Below are positions 1 to 5,390 of a DNA stretch of 5,442 nt, in pieces; position 1 is the first letter of the stretch; the number at the start of each line of letters is the position of its first letter. The stretch lies in contig CANQHL010000076.1 in assembly GCA_947623775.1 (NCBI GenBank), forward strand, positions 1 through 5,442, given 5' to 3'. A program made the position numbers and the translations under genes. Source of the stretch: an uncultured Clostridia bacterium (GTDB taxonomy: Bacteria; Bacillota; Clostridia; Christensenellales; UBA1242). The notes under the pieces were generated by a model. The model was given only the letters and a program-made list of their open reading frames with translations. It was not told the DNA's origin and made no database searches.

Positions 1-674
1 AATATGGTTTTGATGACTCACGACTTCCGACTGCGGACTATAAACTAGTGACGCATTTGCCAAGTGGAAGAAGTGTGTTTACATTTTGTATGTGTCCTGG
101 CGGGCAAGTTGTTGCGTCTTCGAGCGGAGAAAACGAAATTGTCACAAATGGTATGAGTAATTTTGCAAGAAACGGAGAAAACGCTAACGCCGCATTGCTT
201 GTCAATGTGACGCCTGAAGATTATAACTCAACACATCCTCTTGCGGGGATATATTTTCAGGCTAAATATGAAAAACTCGCTTACGAACTTGGGGGCGGTA
301 ATTTTGTTGCACCGGCTCAAACAGTTGGTGAATTTCTTGGCAAGAAGGTTGTGTGCAAGGTGAAATCAACATATAGACCTGCAATCAAGATGGCCGACAT
401 CGAAAAATGTTTGCCTGGATTTGTGTCTGCAAGTTTAAAAGAGGCATTGCCTATACTCAATGAAAAAATGAGAGGTTTTGCAGATGATGGCAATCTTCTC
501 ATTGCAATTGAATCGCGAAGTAGTTGTCCGTTGACAATATTGCGTGATGAAAATTTTGAAAGTTCAATACATGGCATTTATCCAATTGGTGAGGGTGCCG
601 GTTTCGCAGGTGGAATAATTTCGAGTGCACAAGATGCAATAAAGGTGTGCGAAAGCATTTATGATAAAATTTAA
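1..674 (+). CDS. FAD-dependent dehydrogenase (COG2509-like), 3' part only
   Basis: This is the C-terminal 223 residues of an uncharacterised FAD-dependent dehydrogenase of the COG2509 group, a cytosolic flavoprotein widespread in Firmicutes. The frame stays open to the left edge of the window (whole codons from base 3, reading YGFDDSRLPTADYKL), so the GTG at 48 is an internal valine and not the start. The family signature is plain: FCMCPGGQVV soon after the left edge, then VTNGMS, ARNGENANAALLV, HPLAGI and GGGNFVAPAQ. Near the end are ESRSSCP and the closing flavin-binding stretch YPIGEGAGFAGGI. The N-terminal Rossmann fold that binds most of the FAD lies outside the window. The substrate of the family is not known to me. 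Sampled GC is higher here (about 38-45%) than in the genes behind it. The next gene follows after 11 bases with no terminator between, so they are probably co-transcribed. Confidence 0.9.
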   Translation, partial: YGFDDSRLPTADYKLVTHLPSGRSVFTFCMCPGGQVVASSSGENEIVTNGMSNFARNGENANAALLVNVTPEDYNSTHPLAGIYFQAKYEKLAYELGGGNFVAPAQTVGEFLGKKVVCKVKSTYRPAIKMADIEKCLPGFVSASLKEALPILNEKMRGFADDGNLLIAIESRSSCPLTILRDENFESSIHGIYPIGEGAGFAGGIISSAQDAIKVCESIYDKI

Positions 675-685
675 AAGGGTGACGT

Positions 686-1150
686 ATGGAAGAATATGAA
701 TATAGTTTTGAGGTTAAAGATTTAAAACCATATATAGAATATTGCTTAAAAAACGATTATAAACTTAAATCAGCCAGCAAGCAAAAGCGTGTTCTATATA
801 GAAACCAAAATAAGACATTGGCACGGATAACCTATGAAGAGACCGATGGTAAAGTAAGTAGAAAATTAGATTTTAAAGATGATAAACTTAATGATTCTGA
901 TTTGATTATTAGAAGAGAAACATTGCCTATTGAGTTTGAAGATGAAAAGGCAGTCTTTTCAATTTTGGAGTTTTTAAATTATAAAGAGGATAATTCGCTT
1001 ATTCGAGAAAGGCAAAATTACGAGAAAAATGGTGTAAAATTTGAGATTGATAGCTATATTTTTCCTCGCAAAACATATGTTGTTGCGATTGAGGGTGATA
1101 AACAACAGGTTGATAAAGTGTATGAAATTATCAAGGAGTTTGAACGCTAA
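686..1150 (+). CDS. CYTH-like domain protein (CyaB/ThTPase superfamily)
   Basis: This is a 154-residue cytosolic protein that I read as a single CYTH-like domain. CYTH enzymes are tunnel-fold proteins that bind triphosphate groups with metal ions, for example class IV adenylate cyclases, thiamine triphosphatase and inorganic triphosphatases. Seen in the sequence: an N-terminal acidic strand EYEYSF (residues 3-8), alternating basic strands (R35, R39, R47, R59-K60, R76-R77, R107/R109), and a late strand with D122 and IEG (135-137) before a C-terminal helix, the usual CYTH order and length. The textbook ExExK start motif is imperfect: E3 and E5 are present but serine stands where the lysine should be, so activity or substrate may differ. 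The start is ATG 686 behind an AAGGG site. The next gene begins 3 bases after its stop. The superfamily call is moderate and the substrate is unknown. Confidence 0.6.
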   Translation: MEEYEYSFEVKDLKPYIEYCLKNDYKLKSASKQKRVLYRNQNKTLARITYEETDGKVSRKLDFKDDKLNDSDLIIRRETLPIEFEDEKAVFSILEFLNYKEDNSLIRERQNYEKNGVKFEIDSYIFPRKTYVVAIEGDKQQVDKVYEIIKEFER

Positions 1151-1153
1151 TTT

Positions 1154-1597
1154 ATGATAATAAGAAATTTAGTCAATGGAGAACGAATAGACTTAAAATT
1201 AAGAGAAAAATTTGAAGCAATTCCAGAGAAAGGGTATGTTCCAAAATTGATTTATGATATTGTGCTTAAAGACTCAGGCGTAGTTATTGGTGAATGCGAT
1301 GCTCGTATCGGGCAGAATGAAAACACATATTATGGGGGCAATATTGGATATTCTATTTTTGAGCAGTACAGGGGAAATGGCTATGCAACTGAAGCGGTAA
1401 AATTGCTTCTTAATATTTTTAAAGATAATAACATGAAAGAAGTTTATGTTACAAATGATGTTTCAAATTATGCGTCAAAAAGGGTTTGCGAAAAGAGTGG
1501 TGGCGAATTTTTAGGAATCAAAGAACTTCCGCAAGACAGTGAACTGCGTAAGGATGGCGAGACGCATGTGAACATATTTTTAATAAAAATTAACTAA
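1154..1597 (+). CDS. GNAT family N-acetyltransferase
   Basis: This is a 147-residue single-domain acetyltransferase that should move an acetyl group from acetyl-CoA to an amine on an unidentified small molecule or protein. Visible family features are the beta-strand GNIGYSIF (62-69) leading into motif A, QYRGNGYATEA (71-81), whose R-G-N-G-Y-A loop binds the pyrophosphate of CoA. A helix of the usual length follows, then VTNDVSNYASKRVCEKSGG (99-116), the asparagine-containing motif B region. The segment GECDARIGQNENTYYGG (46-62) is typical of a widespread, uncharacterised GNAT subgroup in Firmicutes. The start is the only ATG available, 3 bases after the previous stop. The nearest AAGGAG (1133-1138) lies 15 bases upstream, which is long, so translation may depend on coupling to the previous gene. 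Its place between the CYTH-like and radical SAM genes may mean a shared pathway, but this subgroup is common and could simply be a detoxifying enzyme. Confidence 0.85.
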   Translation: MIIRNLVNGERIDLKLREKFEAIPEKGYVPKLIYDIVLKDSGVVIGECDARIGQNENTYYGGNIGYSIFEQYRGNGYATEAVKLLLNIFKDNNMKEVYVTNDVSNYASKRVCEKSGGEFLGIKELPQDSELRKDGETHVNIFLIKIN

Positions 1598-1621
1598 AAA
1601 TTATGTAAAAAGAGGATAAAA

Positions 1622-2554
1622 ATGGCACAGAAACTGGTTTTAAATGATTTATGTGTAGAAATATTACAAAAATGCCCCAATAAATGTATTTATTGTTCAT
1701 CAAATAGTGACTTGACAAAAGAGGACATTATTGATTATAAAACATTTACGCAGACCATATTGTATCTATTGGAGAAATGTGAAATAAAAGAGATTTCAAT
1801 CAGCGGCGGAGAGCCACTATTGCATAAAGATATATATAAAATTGTTGATTTTTGCACAAAAAATGCAATAAAATCGACAATTTACACTAGCGGTGTGCTT
1901 TTTGATGAAGATTTCCATGAAATTTACAAGAAAAATTACAGAATGTTGGAAGTGGCAGGAGTTAGTAAAATCGTATTTGATATTCAAACCGTAGATGATA
2001 AAACATATAATGAACTTATGGGAACTGAAAATAATTTGACATTTGCGAAAAAATCTATTGAAAACGCCAAGGAGTTTGGATTTGAAAAATCAATACATTT
2101 TATTCCCAACAAATTAAATTATAAACAGTTTAGCGAGGTGCTTGACTTCGCTGAAAAAATGGATATAAGTGAGTTGCGTGTACTTAAATTTGTTCCACAA
2201 GGCCGTGGCAGAGAAAATGCAGGAAAATTACTAATGAGCGATGAAGAATTGCAAAAATTTATTGAAGAAATTAAAAAAATTAAAACTAAAAACACAAATA
2301 TTCGGATAGGAATCCCGCTGTTTTCAAACGCTTATCATATTTGTACTGCGGGTAACGATAAACTTCACATAAGGTTTGACGGACAAGTTTTGCCATGCCC
2401 CGCATTTAAAGATATGAATGTTGAAGATATTGAAAACTTCAAATGTGTTAACATATATAAAAATCTAAGCGATTTGGAAATAAAAAATCAGATAAATGCC
2501 ATTCCGCTATGCCAAAAATATAAAAGGCATATTTATCAAAAAGGAGAAAATTAA
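1622..2554 (+). CDS. Radical SAM protein with SPASM-like C-terminal cysteines
   Basis: This 310-residue enzyme should bind a 4Fe-4S cluster and S-adenosylmethionine and start radical chemistry through the 5'-deoxyadenosyl radical. The cluster motif CxxxCxxC is C18, C22 and C25 (KCPNKCIYC), and the SAM-binding SGGEPLLH is at 61-68. FVPQGRG (190-196) closes the partial TIM barrel, as in SPASM/MoaA-like enzymes. The C-terminus has a SPASM-like pattern, CTAG at 241-244, FDGQVLPC with C259, and further cysteines C275 and C297, so a second Fe-S cluster is likely, although the region is short for a full SPASM domain. The start ATG has an AAGAGG site (1611-1615) six bases ahead. The stop lies 1 base before the TTG start of the HMUDK_hel-like gene, whose ribosome site is inside this gene, so the two products are probably made in step. 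The substrate is unknown; a peptide, a nucleobase or a nucleotide are all possible. Confidence 0.9.
   Translation: MAQKLVLNDLCVEILQKCPNKCIYCSSNSDLTKEDIIDYKTFTQTILYLLEKCEIKEISISGGEPLLHKDIYKIVDFCTKNAIKSTIYTSGVLFDEDFHEIYKKNYRMLEVAGVSKIVFDIQTVDDKTYNELMGTENNLTFAKKSIENAKEFGFEKSIHFIPNKLNYKQFSEVLDFAEKMDISELRVLKFVPQGRGRENAGKLLMSDEELQKFIEEIKKIKTKNTNIRIGIPLFSNAYHICTAGNDKLHIRFDGQVLPCPAFKDMNVEDIENFKCVNIYKNLSDLEIKNQINAIPLCQKYKRHIYQKGEN
2541..2546 (+). promoter_or_regulatory. Ribosome binding site that fixes a TTG start
   Basis: AAGGAG lies in the last codons of the radical SAM gene and is 9 bases ahead of the TTG at 2556. This is the strongest Shine-Dalgarno match near the beginning of the following frame. 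It supports the TTG start over the in-frame ATG at 2496, which has no such site. Confidence 0.8.
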
Positions 2555-2555
2555 A

Positions 2556-3491
2556 TTGCAAAACGTTAAAAATGATGATTTATATGATGAATTTTGGCAA
2601 TTTGCCTATAAAAGACAACAAATTTTTTATAATAAAGTGAAAAATGTGTTTCCGCTTACTGATGATGAAATATTAACGCAATATAAATTTTGCAATGCTT
2701 ATCGTGTGCTTGATAGAGTTTCACAATATCTTATAAAAGAGGTGATTTACAAGGATTTTGAGCCAGAGGACATGGTCTTTAGAATAGTTTTGTTTAAAAT
2801 ATTCAATTTGCCAAGCACATGGGAAGTTTTGGAACAAAATTTTTCGCCAATATGTATAAAATCATTTAACTTTGAAAAATTTTCTAGAGTTTTATCAAAT
2901 TTAAAGGAAAAACAACCAATTTATAATAATGCCTATATTTCATGTGCCAATAAGGTGTTTGGATTTCAGAATAAGCATGATAATCATCTAAAACTAATTG
3001 AAAAAATGTTTATTGAAGATAACGTGGCACAAAAAATTATAGAGTGTAAAAATATGGAGGATGGCTATAAACTATTATTGCAATATCCCCTCATTGGAAG
3101 TTTTATGGCGTATCAACTTGTTACCGACATTAATTATAGTGACGCTGTAAATTGGCAAGAAAACGAGTTTACTGTTGCTGGGCCGGGTGCACAAAGGGGA
3201 ATAAAAAAAGTGTTCAAAAAGTTTTCCTCTTATGAAGATGTAATAATCGAGTGTTATCAAAAGCAGAGAGAAGAGTTTAAAAGGTTAAATCTAGACTTTA
3301 AATTTTTAGATGGGCGAGAACTTCAATATATTGATATACAAAATTTGTTTTGCGAATTTGATAAATATTGCAGGCAAGCACATCCAGAACTGAAAAGTAA
3401 TCGTGTACGTATAAAGACAAAATATAAGCCAAATTTGACAAAAATTGCGTATATTTTTCCTAAAAAATGGAAAATTACGTTAAATTATTGA
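2556..3491 (+). CDS. HMUDK_hel / aGPT-Pplase-like putative DNA base hypermodification protein
   Basis: This 311-residue protein belongs, by recognised motifs, to the mostly helical family linked to thymidine hypermodification in phages (helical domain of 5-hydroxymethyl-dU DNA kinases; alpha-glutamyl/putrescinyl thymine pyrophosphorylase-like). Family landmarks are FWQFAYKRQQIFY (13-25), YRVLDRVSQYLIKEVIY (49-65), FRIVLFKIFN (75-84), IGSFMAYQLVTDINYS (180-195), AGPGAQRGIKK (208-218), LQYIDIQNLFCEFDKYCR (256-273) and RVRIKTKY (283-290). The GSFMAYQ and GPGAQRGI segments recall helix-hairpin-helix DNA glycosylases, which I note as a resemblance only. No P-loop (GxxxxGK[ST]) is present, so it should not be called a kinase. 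The start is TTG 2556, with AAGGAG nine bases ahead and 1 base after the radical SAM stop; the ATG at 2496 would add 20 residues inside the previous gene without a ribosome site. The family call is fairly firm. The reaction, and whether the target is DNA or a free nucleotide, are unknown. Confidence 0.75.
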   Translation: MQNVKNDDLYDEFWQFAYKRQQIFYNKVKNVFPLTDDEILTQYKFCNAYRVLDRVSQYLIKEVIYKDFEPEDMVFRIVLFKIFNLPSTWEVLEQNFSPICIKSFNFEKFSRVLSNLKEKQPIYNNAYISCANKVFGFQNKHDNHLKLIEKMFIEDNVAQKIIECKNMEDGYKLLLQYPLIGSFMAYQLVTDINYSDAVNWQENEFTVAGPGAQRGIKKVFKKFSSYEDVIIECYQKQREEFKRLNLDFKFLDGRELQYIDIQNLFCEFDKYCRQAHPELKSNRVRIKTKYKPNLTKIAYIFPKKWKITLNY

Positions 3492-3513
3492 AAAATACTT
3501 AAATTTTAATTAG

Positions 3514-3545
3514 AAATCCCATACAAGTTTGTACGGGATTTTTTT
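3514..3545 (+). terminator. Rho-independent terminator of the five-gene unit
   Basis: AAATCCCATAC (3514-3524) pairs with GTACGGGATTT (3531-3541) with one A-C mismatch and the loop AAGTTT. A T-run continues to 3545. It sits 22 bases after the stop of the HMUDK_hel-like gene and should end the transcript that comes from the dehydrogenase side. Confidence 0.85.
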
Positions 3546-3753
3546 GTTAAATTCACCGGAAATTACTGTTAAATTTTACAAACTTTTGTTTAAATATGTA
3601 AACTTATTTTTAAGTTTCCAGTTAAAATTAAAATTTATAAGTGTTATATATATTGTGTAATATATTTGATTAATATCATAATTATTATCTTACATATCAA
3701 CTTACATATTATCTTAATTATTTCATGTTTGATTATTTTTTCTTAAAAAAAAT
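3546..3753. other. AT-rich intergenic control region without a gene
   Basis: No reading frame of useful length is present on either strand. The stretch is extremely AT-rich. It holds a perfect palindromic hairpin AAACTTA-TTTT-TAAGTTT (3600-3617) and a smaller one, AAAC-TTTT-GTTT (3580-3591). It also has two adjacent 13-14 base direct repeats, GTGTTATATATATT (3641-3654) and GTGTAATATATTT (3655-3667), and a 12-base repeat listed separately. Such elements suit protein binding or curved DNA upstream of the promoter at 3754, but in DNA this rich in A and T short repeats also arise by chance. Confidence 0.5.
3689..3724 (+). repeat. Three 12-base direct repeats upstream of the promoter
   Basis: CTTACATAT occurs at 3689-3697 and exactly again at 3701-3709. 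A third, degenerate copy, CTTAATTAT, is at 3713-3721, which gives a strict 12-base period. The array ends about 30 bases before the -35 box of the GNAT-ASCH gene, where activator or repressor sites commonly lie. It could be an operator array or slippage in AT-rich DNA. Confidence 0.45.
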
Positions 3754-3781
3754 TTGTATTAAAGCATTGATATGCTATAAT
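3754..3781 (+). promoter_or_regulatory. Sigma-A type promoter with extended -10
   Basis: The -35 box is TTGTAT (3754-3759), followed by a 16-base spacer and a perfect -10 TATAAT (3776-3781). TG at 3773-3774, one base before it, makes an extended -10. An A/T-tract (about 3734-3753) ahead of the -35 resembles an UP element. Transcription should start near 3788, leaving an untranslated leader of only about a dozen bases with AGGGGA (3790-3795) as ribosome site. This drives the GNAT-ASCH gene and probably the gene after it. Confidence 0.8.
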
Positions 3782-3800
3782 AACACTATAGGGGAATGAT

Positions 3801-4595
3801 GTGAAAGAAATAAGGTTGATAGTAAGAGAGGAAATGTCTGCAGCCAAAAATATGTTTGACAAGTATTTAATGGAATTATATCAATATGATAAAGATATTG
3901 AGTTTGATGAGAATGGCAGACCGGTGTATAAATACTTTCATCGTTATTGGGAAGATGAAGATAGATATCCTATCGGGATTTACATTGATGGTTTCTTGGG
4001 TGGATTTATGCTGTTGCGACTTGCTTGTCAAGATGTAATGGAAGTAGCCGAGTTTTATATTGCACCTAAATATAGGAAAAATGGTTGTGGAAAGTGGTTT
4101 TTTAATGAAATTTTTGCAAAAATCAATAAAAAAGTGCGTTTTTTCACTAAAAAAGCGAATATTATTGCAAAAATGTTCTGGGATAATGTTGTAAAAGAGC
4201 ATTATTTCATAAGCGAAGAAAAACACGATTATTATGTTTGGCTTATCAGCAATTCGCCATTTGTACAACATAATCTCAGCATAAAAGAAGAATATTTTGA
4301 GAAAATTCGCAAGGGAGAAAAAATTTATGAGGGTAGACTGTTTGATGAACGTAGAAAAACGTTCAAAATTGGTGATGTAATAAAATTTATTAATGGAGAA
4401 AAATCTTTTTGTGCGTTAATTGAAGATAGAAAGGTTTTTAAAAATTTCCAAGAAATGGCAGATAATGTTGATAAAAAGGACTTAGGATTTAAAGAAAAAA
4501 CTAAAAAAGAGATGGTTGAGACTTATCGTAGTTTTTACGCACTAGAGGACGAATTAAAGTATGGTGTTGTGATTTTTAAGCTCTTTGTATTGTAA
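3801..4595 (+). CDS. GNAT acetyltransferase-ASCH domain fusion protein
   Basis: This is a 264-residue two-domain cytosolic protein. Residues 1 to about 150 are a GNAT acetyltransferase fold: AEFYIAPKYRKNGCGKWFF (83-101) is motif A, with the CoA-binding R92-K-N-G-C-G97 loop, and N120 and FWDNVV (126-131) form the following helix. Residues from about 157 to the end look like an ASCH domain, a PUA-related fold that binds RNA or nucleosides. It starts at HNLSI (157-161), then has GEKIYEGR (172-179) matching the family's G-x-K-x-x-E-x-R pattern, and IGDVIKF (190-196). E. coli YqfB, a small ASCH protein, hydrolyses N4-acetylcytidine, so pairing with an acetyltransferase is suggestive but unproven. 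The start is GTG 3801 behind AGGGGA; the overlapping ATGs at 3796 and 3799 run straight into TGA. It has its own promoter and heads a two-gene unit. The substrate is unknown. Confidence 0.8.
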   Translation: MKEIRLIVREEMSAAKNMFDKYLMELYQYDKDIEFDENGRPVYKYFHRYWEDEDRYPIGIYIDGFLGGFMLLRLACQDVMEVAEFYIAPKYRKNGCGKWFFNEIFAKINKKVRFFTKKANIIAKMFWDNVVKEHYFISEEKHDYYVWLISNSPFVQHNLSIKEEYFEKIRKGEKIYEGRLFDERRKTFKIGDVIKFINGEKSFCALIEDRKVFKNFQEMADNVDKKDLGFKEKTKKEMVETYRSFYALEDELKYGVVIFKLFVL

Positions 4596-4623
4596 TTTAT
4601 GTGTTTTTCATATAAAATTTTTT
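4596..4623 (+). terminator. Weak terminator-like hairpin between two genes
   Basis: TTTATGTG (4596-4603) pairs over 8 base pairs, one of them G-T, with CATATAAA (4609-4616) around a TTTTT loop. TTTTTT follows at 4618-4623. It begins right after the GNAT-ASCH stop. The stem is almost all A-T, so it would be leaky and may only lower expression of the next gene. Confidence 0.4.
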
Positions 4624-4648
4624 AATTTTTAATATTTTTGAGGTGTTT

Positions 4649-5179
4649 ATGAAGAATGTTCTTATAGTAAATATAAGTGATACAGGAAATGAAGGTGAAG
4701 CAATCAGGCAAGTGCTTGAACGGATGAATTTTTTAGTTTGCGTAAAAAGTATAGGTCGACCAAATGATTTTATTGATGTTTTGCAGGGCAAAATTCCGTT
4801 TGACTTTGATTATGTGATTTTATCATGCCATGGAATTGATGGGCAAATCTGCATGCCGGTTCTCGGGGAGAATATTTATTTTGAAAATGAGCCAAGAAAA
4901 AATTTTTCTGCCGATGATGTTTCTAAATTTATTAAAATTTCAGGGAAAATTGTGATAAATTTAGGATGCACTACGGGAGAATTTAAAATGGCACATGTTT
5001 TTTCTGAGAAAAACATATATATCGCCCCCGAAGATTATGTAGATGGTGATGCGACGTTATTTTTTGTGATAAGGCTGTTTTATGAACTTAAAAAAGGGAA
5101 TAATTTAAAAAATGCTTTTAAAATAGCCAGAGAAAGTGATAAAGAAACATTATTGTTCGGGCTTTTTCAAGAAGATTAA
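4649..5179 (+). CDS. Small CHAT/caspase-like protein
   Basis: This 176-residue protein resembles the catalytic domain of clan CD cysteine peptidases (caspase-like/CHAT). A hydrophobic strand ends in the histidine-glycine pair, DYVILSCHGIDG (54-65, H61), and a second strand ends in the cysteine, KIVINLGCTTGE (100-111, C107). These are spaced and shaped like the HG and LxxCxTG motifs of CHAT domains. The C-terminal part (113-162) keeps the CHAT order of an A-x-x-F helix, IYIAPEDYVDGDA, then RLFYELKKGNNLKNAFKIAR. There is no TPR, signal peptide or membrane segment, so it is a bare catalytic-size domain. The start is ATG 4649 behind GAGGTG (4640-4645); the GTG at 4643 is part of that ribosome site. 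It lies 53 bases after the GNAT-ASCH gene, past a weak hairpin. The fold call is from motifs; protease activity and target are unknown. Confidence 0.6.
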   Translation: MKNVLIVNISDTGNEGEAIRQVLERMNFLVCVKSIGRPNDFIDVLQGKIPFDFDYVILSCHGIDGQICMPVLGENIYFENEPRKNFSADDVSKFIKISGKIVINLGCTTGEFKMAHVFSEKNIYIAPEDYVDGDATLFFVIRLFYELKKGNNLKNAFKIARESDKETLLFGLFQED

Positions 5180-5260
5180 GAAAAACTGCAAGTTCGTTTG
5201 ACGCGAGCGGATATTTTCTTTTATAACATGGTTATTTTTCCTTTAAAATATTGTTGTTTT

Positions 5261-5293
5261 AAACATGTCTCTTTTAGAACATGTTTTTCTTTT
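5261..5293 (+). terminator. Possible terminator after the CHAT-like gene
   Basis: AAACATGTCT (5261-5270) can pair with AGA-CATGTTT (5276-5286, one bulged A at 5279) around a CTTTT loop. A T-rich run (TTCTTTT) follows. The stem is AT-rich and interrupted, so it is weaker than the hairpin at 5391 and may be only a partial stop. Confidence 0.4.
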
Positions 5294-5360
5294 AAAATGT
5301 ATTTTTATGGTTTAAAGTGTGTTTTTATCCTTAAAAATATGGTTTTTTTATAAAAAAATG
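5281..5360 (+). repeat. Degenerate 20-base tandem repeat, T-tracts in phase
   Basis: Four consecutive 20-base blocks (5281, 5301, 5321 and 5341) share the pattern of a T-tract, a short variable part, and TTTAAAATRT or a close variant. A fifth, slightly shifted relative covers about 5232-5251. The copies differ at many positions, so the repeat is old or only a composition effect. The last block contains a perfect T7-AT-A7 palindrome (5343-5358). No coding potential is seen. Confidence 0.4.
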
Positions 5361-5390
5361 GATATAAGGGCATAAACTTTTGAAACTAGC

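Noticed and set aside
48..50. GTG as start of the dehydrogenase gene
   Set aside because: The frame is open through to the left edge and the upstream residues (DDSRLPTADYKL) fit the family, so the gene is cut by the window and GTG is internal.
317..577. Antisense open frame inside the dehydrogenase gene
   Set aside because: No ribosome site or recognisable protein; it mirrors a strongly conserved sense gene.
1154..1597. GNAT gene as toxin of a GNAT-RHH toxin-antitoxin pair
   Set aside because: There is no small ribbon-helix-helix partner next to it, and the sequence resembles a common small-molecule GNAT subgroup.
3180..3210. Possible Walker A in AGPGAQRGIKK
   Set aside because: The spacing does not give GxxxxGK[ST]; the motif is a family signature of the HMUDK_hel-like group, so the protein should not be called a kinase.
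3876..4271. Antisense open frame inside the GNAT-ASCH gene
   Set aside because: Phe/Ile-rich translation typical of the complement of a Lys/Glu-rich gene, and the sense frame has clear domain motifs.
4643..4645. GTG as start of the CHAT-like gene
   Set aside because: It is part of the GAGGTG ribosome site; ATG 4649 gives a natural MKNVLIVNI start.
4597..4791. Antisense open frame across the start of the CHAT-like gene
   Set aside because: It overlaps the ribosome site and well-supported N-terminus of the sense gene and shows no protein motif.
5192..5208. Hairpin GTTCG-TTTGACG-CGAGC after the CHAT-like gene
   Set aside because: Only 5 pairs with one G-T and a 7-base loop, with no T-run directly after; too weak to call a terminator, though it is an unusually GC-rich patch.
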